Origin: Nocardia abscessus
GTDB taxonomy: Bacteria > Actinomycetota > Actinomycetes > Mycobacteriales > Mycobacteriaceae
Length of the DNA: 64,000 bases
Direction: 5' to 3'
NCBI RefSeq assembly: GCF_015477775.1
Contig: NZ_JADLQO010000010.1
Coordinates: forward strand, 62,001-126,000
Under the pieces are notes generated by a model. It saw only the letters and a list, made by a program, of their open reading frames with translations. It was not told where the DNA came from and ran no database searches. Positions 63,580 through 64,000 of this stretch are shown here, one piece after another. Every line of letters starts with the position of its first letter. The first letter of the stretch is position 1. The position numbers and the translations under genes are program-made.

Positions 63580-63813
63580 TCAGGTTTCTCCGGCCGGGTC
63601 CGGGGTGAGCGGAATCCACGGGACGACGTCGACGACGCGCCCCGGATGGACCGCGATGACCAGCACGGCCGCACCAGCCGAGATCGGCTCGGCGGCCCGT
63701 GCGATGTACAGCTCGGTTCCCCCTCGAATCGCGACCAGGACCTCGCCCAGCATCCCGGCACCCCGGATCGGCGATGTGAGCGTACCCGTCAAACCCACCA
63801 CCGGGTCGGTCAT
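63580..63813 (-). CDS. NfeD-like OB-fold protein
   Basis: Short protein of 77 residues: VGLTGTLTSPIRGAGMLGEV and SAGAAVLVIAVHPGRVVDVVPW match the soluble OB domain of NfeD proteins, without the usual membrane part. First gene before flotillin (19-base gap), the common flotillin-NfeD pairing. Confidence 0.8.
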   Translation of the reverse strand: MTDPVVGLTGTLTSPIRGAGMLGEVLVAIRGGTELYIARAAEPISAGAAVLVIAVHPGRVVDVVPWIPLTPDPAGET

Positions 63814-63933
63814 CCCACGATCTCCTTTGCTGGCTCTCGGATCGTCACCCTACGTCTCGCACAGCGACTTTCGATACGGGTCCGGCTCGACCGCAGGACG
63901 GGACGGCCGCGGCGGCGCAGGTATGTTTCTTGC

Positions 63934-64000
63934 ATGGGAGGACGGCTGGCGCTGGTGGTGGGGGCGGAATGCGCGGCGCTGGGAGAATTGGGATTCCCCG
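63934..64000 (+). CDS. Partial gene cut by right window edge
   Basis: First 22 codons only, MGGRLALVVGAECAALGE then LGFP; the frame runs off the window. The start is the ATG at 63934 in a divergent arrangement with the NfeD gene. Nothing firm can be said about function; the pattern resembles N-termini of some caspase-like effector proteins, but this is weak. Confidence 0.4.
   Translation, partial: MGGRLALVVGAECAALGELGFP

Overview
The window is GC-rich, densely coded DNA from a mycolate-type actinobacterium, most likely Nocardia or a close relative. The pointers are the base composition, frequent GTG/TTG starts, IdeR/DtxR-type iron boxes, many TetR regulators, a mutA-mutB-meaB methylmalonyl-CoA mutase operon, a split LigD-type polymerase plus ATP-dependent ligase, a UvrA2-like protein, a MpaB/DUF2236 oxygenase and a WS/DGAT-like acyltransferase. 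This genus call is inference from gene content. No rRNA, tRNA, CRISPR array, intact prophage or intact insertion sequence was found.

Layout. 1-4.0 kb: DMT-type permease and DEAD-box helicase, then a BlaI/M56-peptidase pair. 4.1-8.1 kb: iron-siderophore ABC importer (two permeases and an ATPase, ATGA/GTGA-coupled), a divergent FhuF-like gene, two near-identical iron-box promoters and a possible small RNA ending in a strong hairpin. 8.3-12.2 kb: lipoprotein alpha-carbonic anhydrase, thioesterase and ureABC without adjacent accessory genes. 12.3-19 kb: small enzymes and regulators, including a TetR/NTF2-like divergent pair with tandem operators, and a PAP2-diacylglycerol kinase fusion. 19-25 kb: TetR-MpaB operon, an AHSA1-ArsR-AHSA1 operon, a rearranged quinone-oxidoreductase pseudogene, and UvrA2. 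25-32 kb: AraC-VOC pair, F420/NADP-type oxidoreductase with a divergent XRE regulator, acyltransferase, TetR with a divergent barrel-like protein, and ArsR. 32-36 kb: CorA behind a long leader with short ORFs, NTF2-like protein, HtrA-type protease, TVP38-type membrane protein. 36-41.5 kb: methylmalonyl-CoA mutase operon. 41.5-53.6 kb: nuclease-like membrane protein, amidohydrolase/nucleoside hydrolase pair, TetR-MFS exporter, CoA transferase, beta-lactamase-like hydrolase, LysR/Tat-lipoprotein MBL pair, type II thioesterase. 53.6-64 kb: SDR, alpha/beta hydrolase, acyl-CoA dehydrogenase-TetR operon, LigD polymerase/ligase operon, cold-shock protein, flotillin-NfeD pair and a gene cut by the right edge.

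How the parts work together. The iron importer and FhuF-like gene form an iron-uptake module controlled by the divergent iron box. MutAB makes or consumes methylmalonyl-CoA, with MeaB as its chaperone GTPase. Many other units are self-contained regulator/target pairs with visible palindromic operators between or upstream of the genes. The most interesting non-coding signals are the duplicated iron-box promoter with a terminator about 65 bases downstream, the long corA leader whose last small ORF overlaps the corA start, and a dehydrogenase relic in which one segment has been inverted. I found no clear evidence of a large novel multi-gene system.
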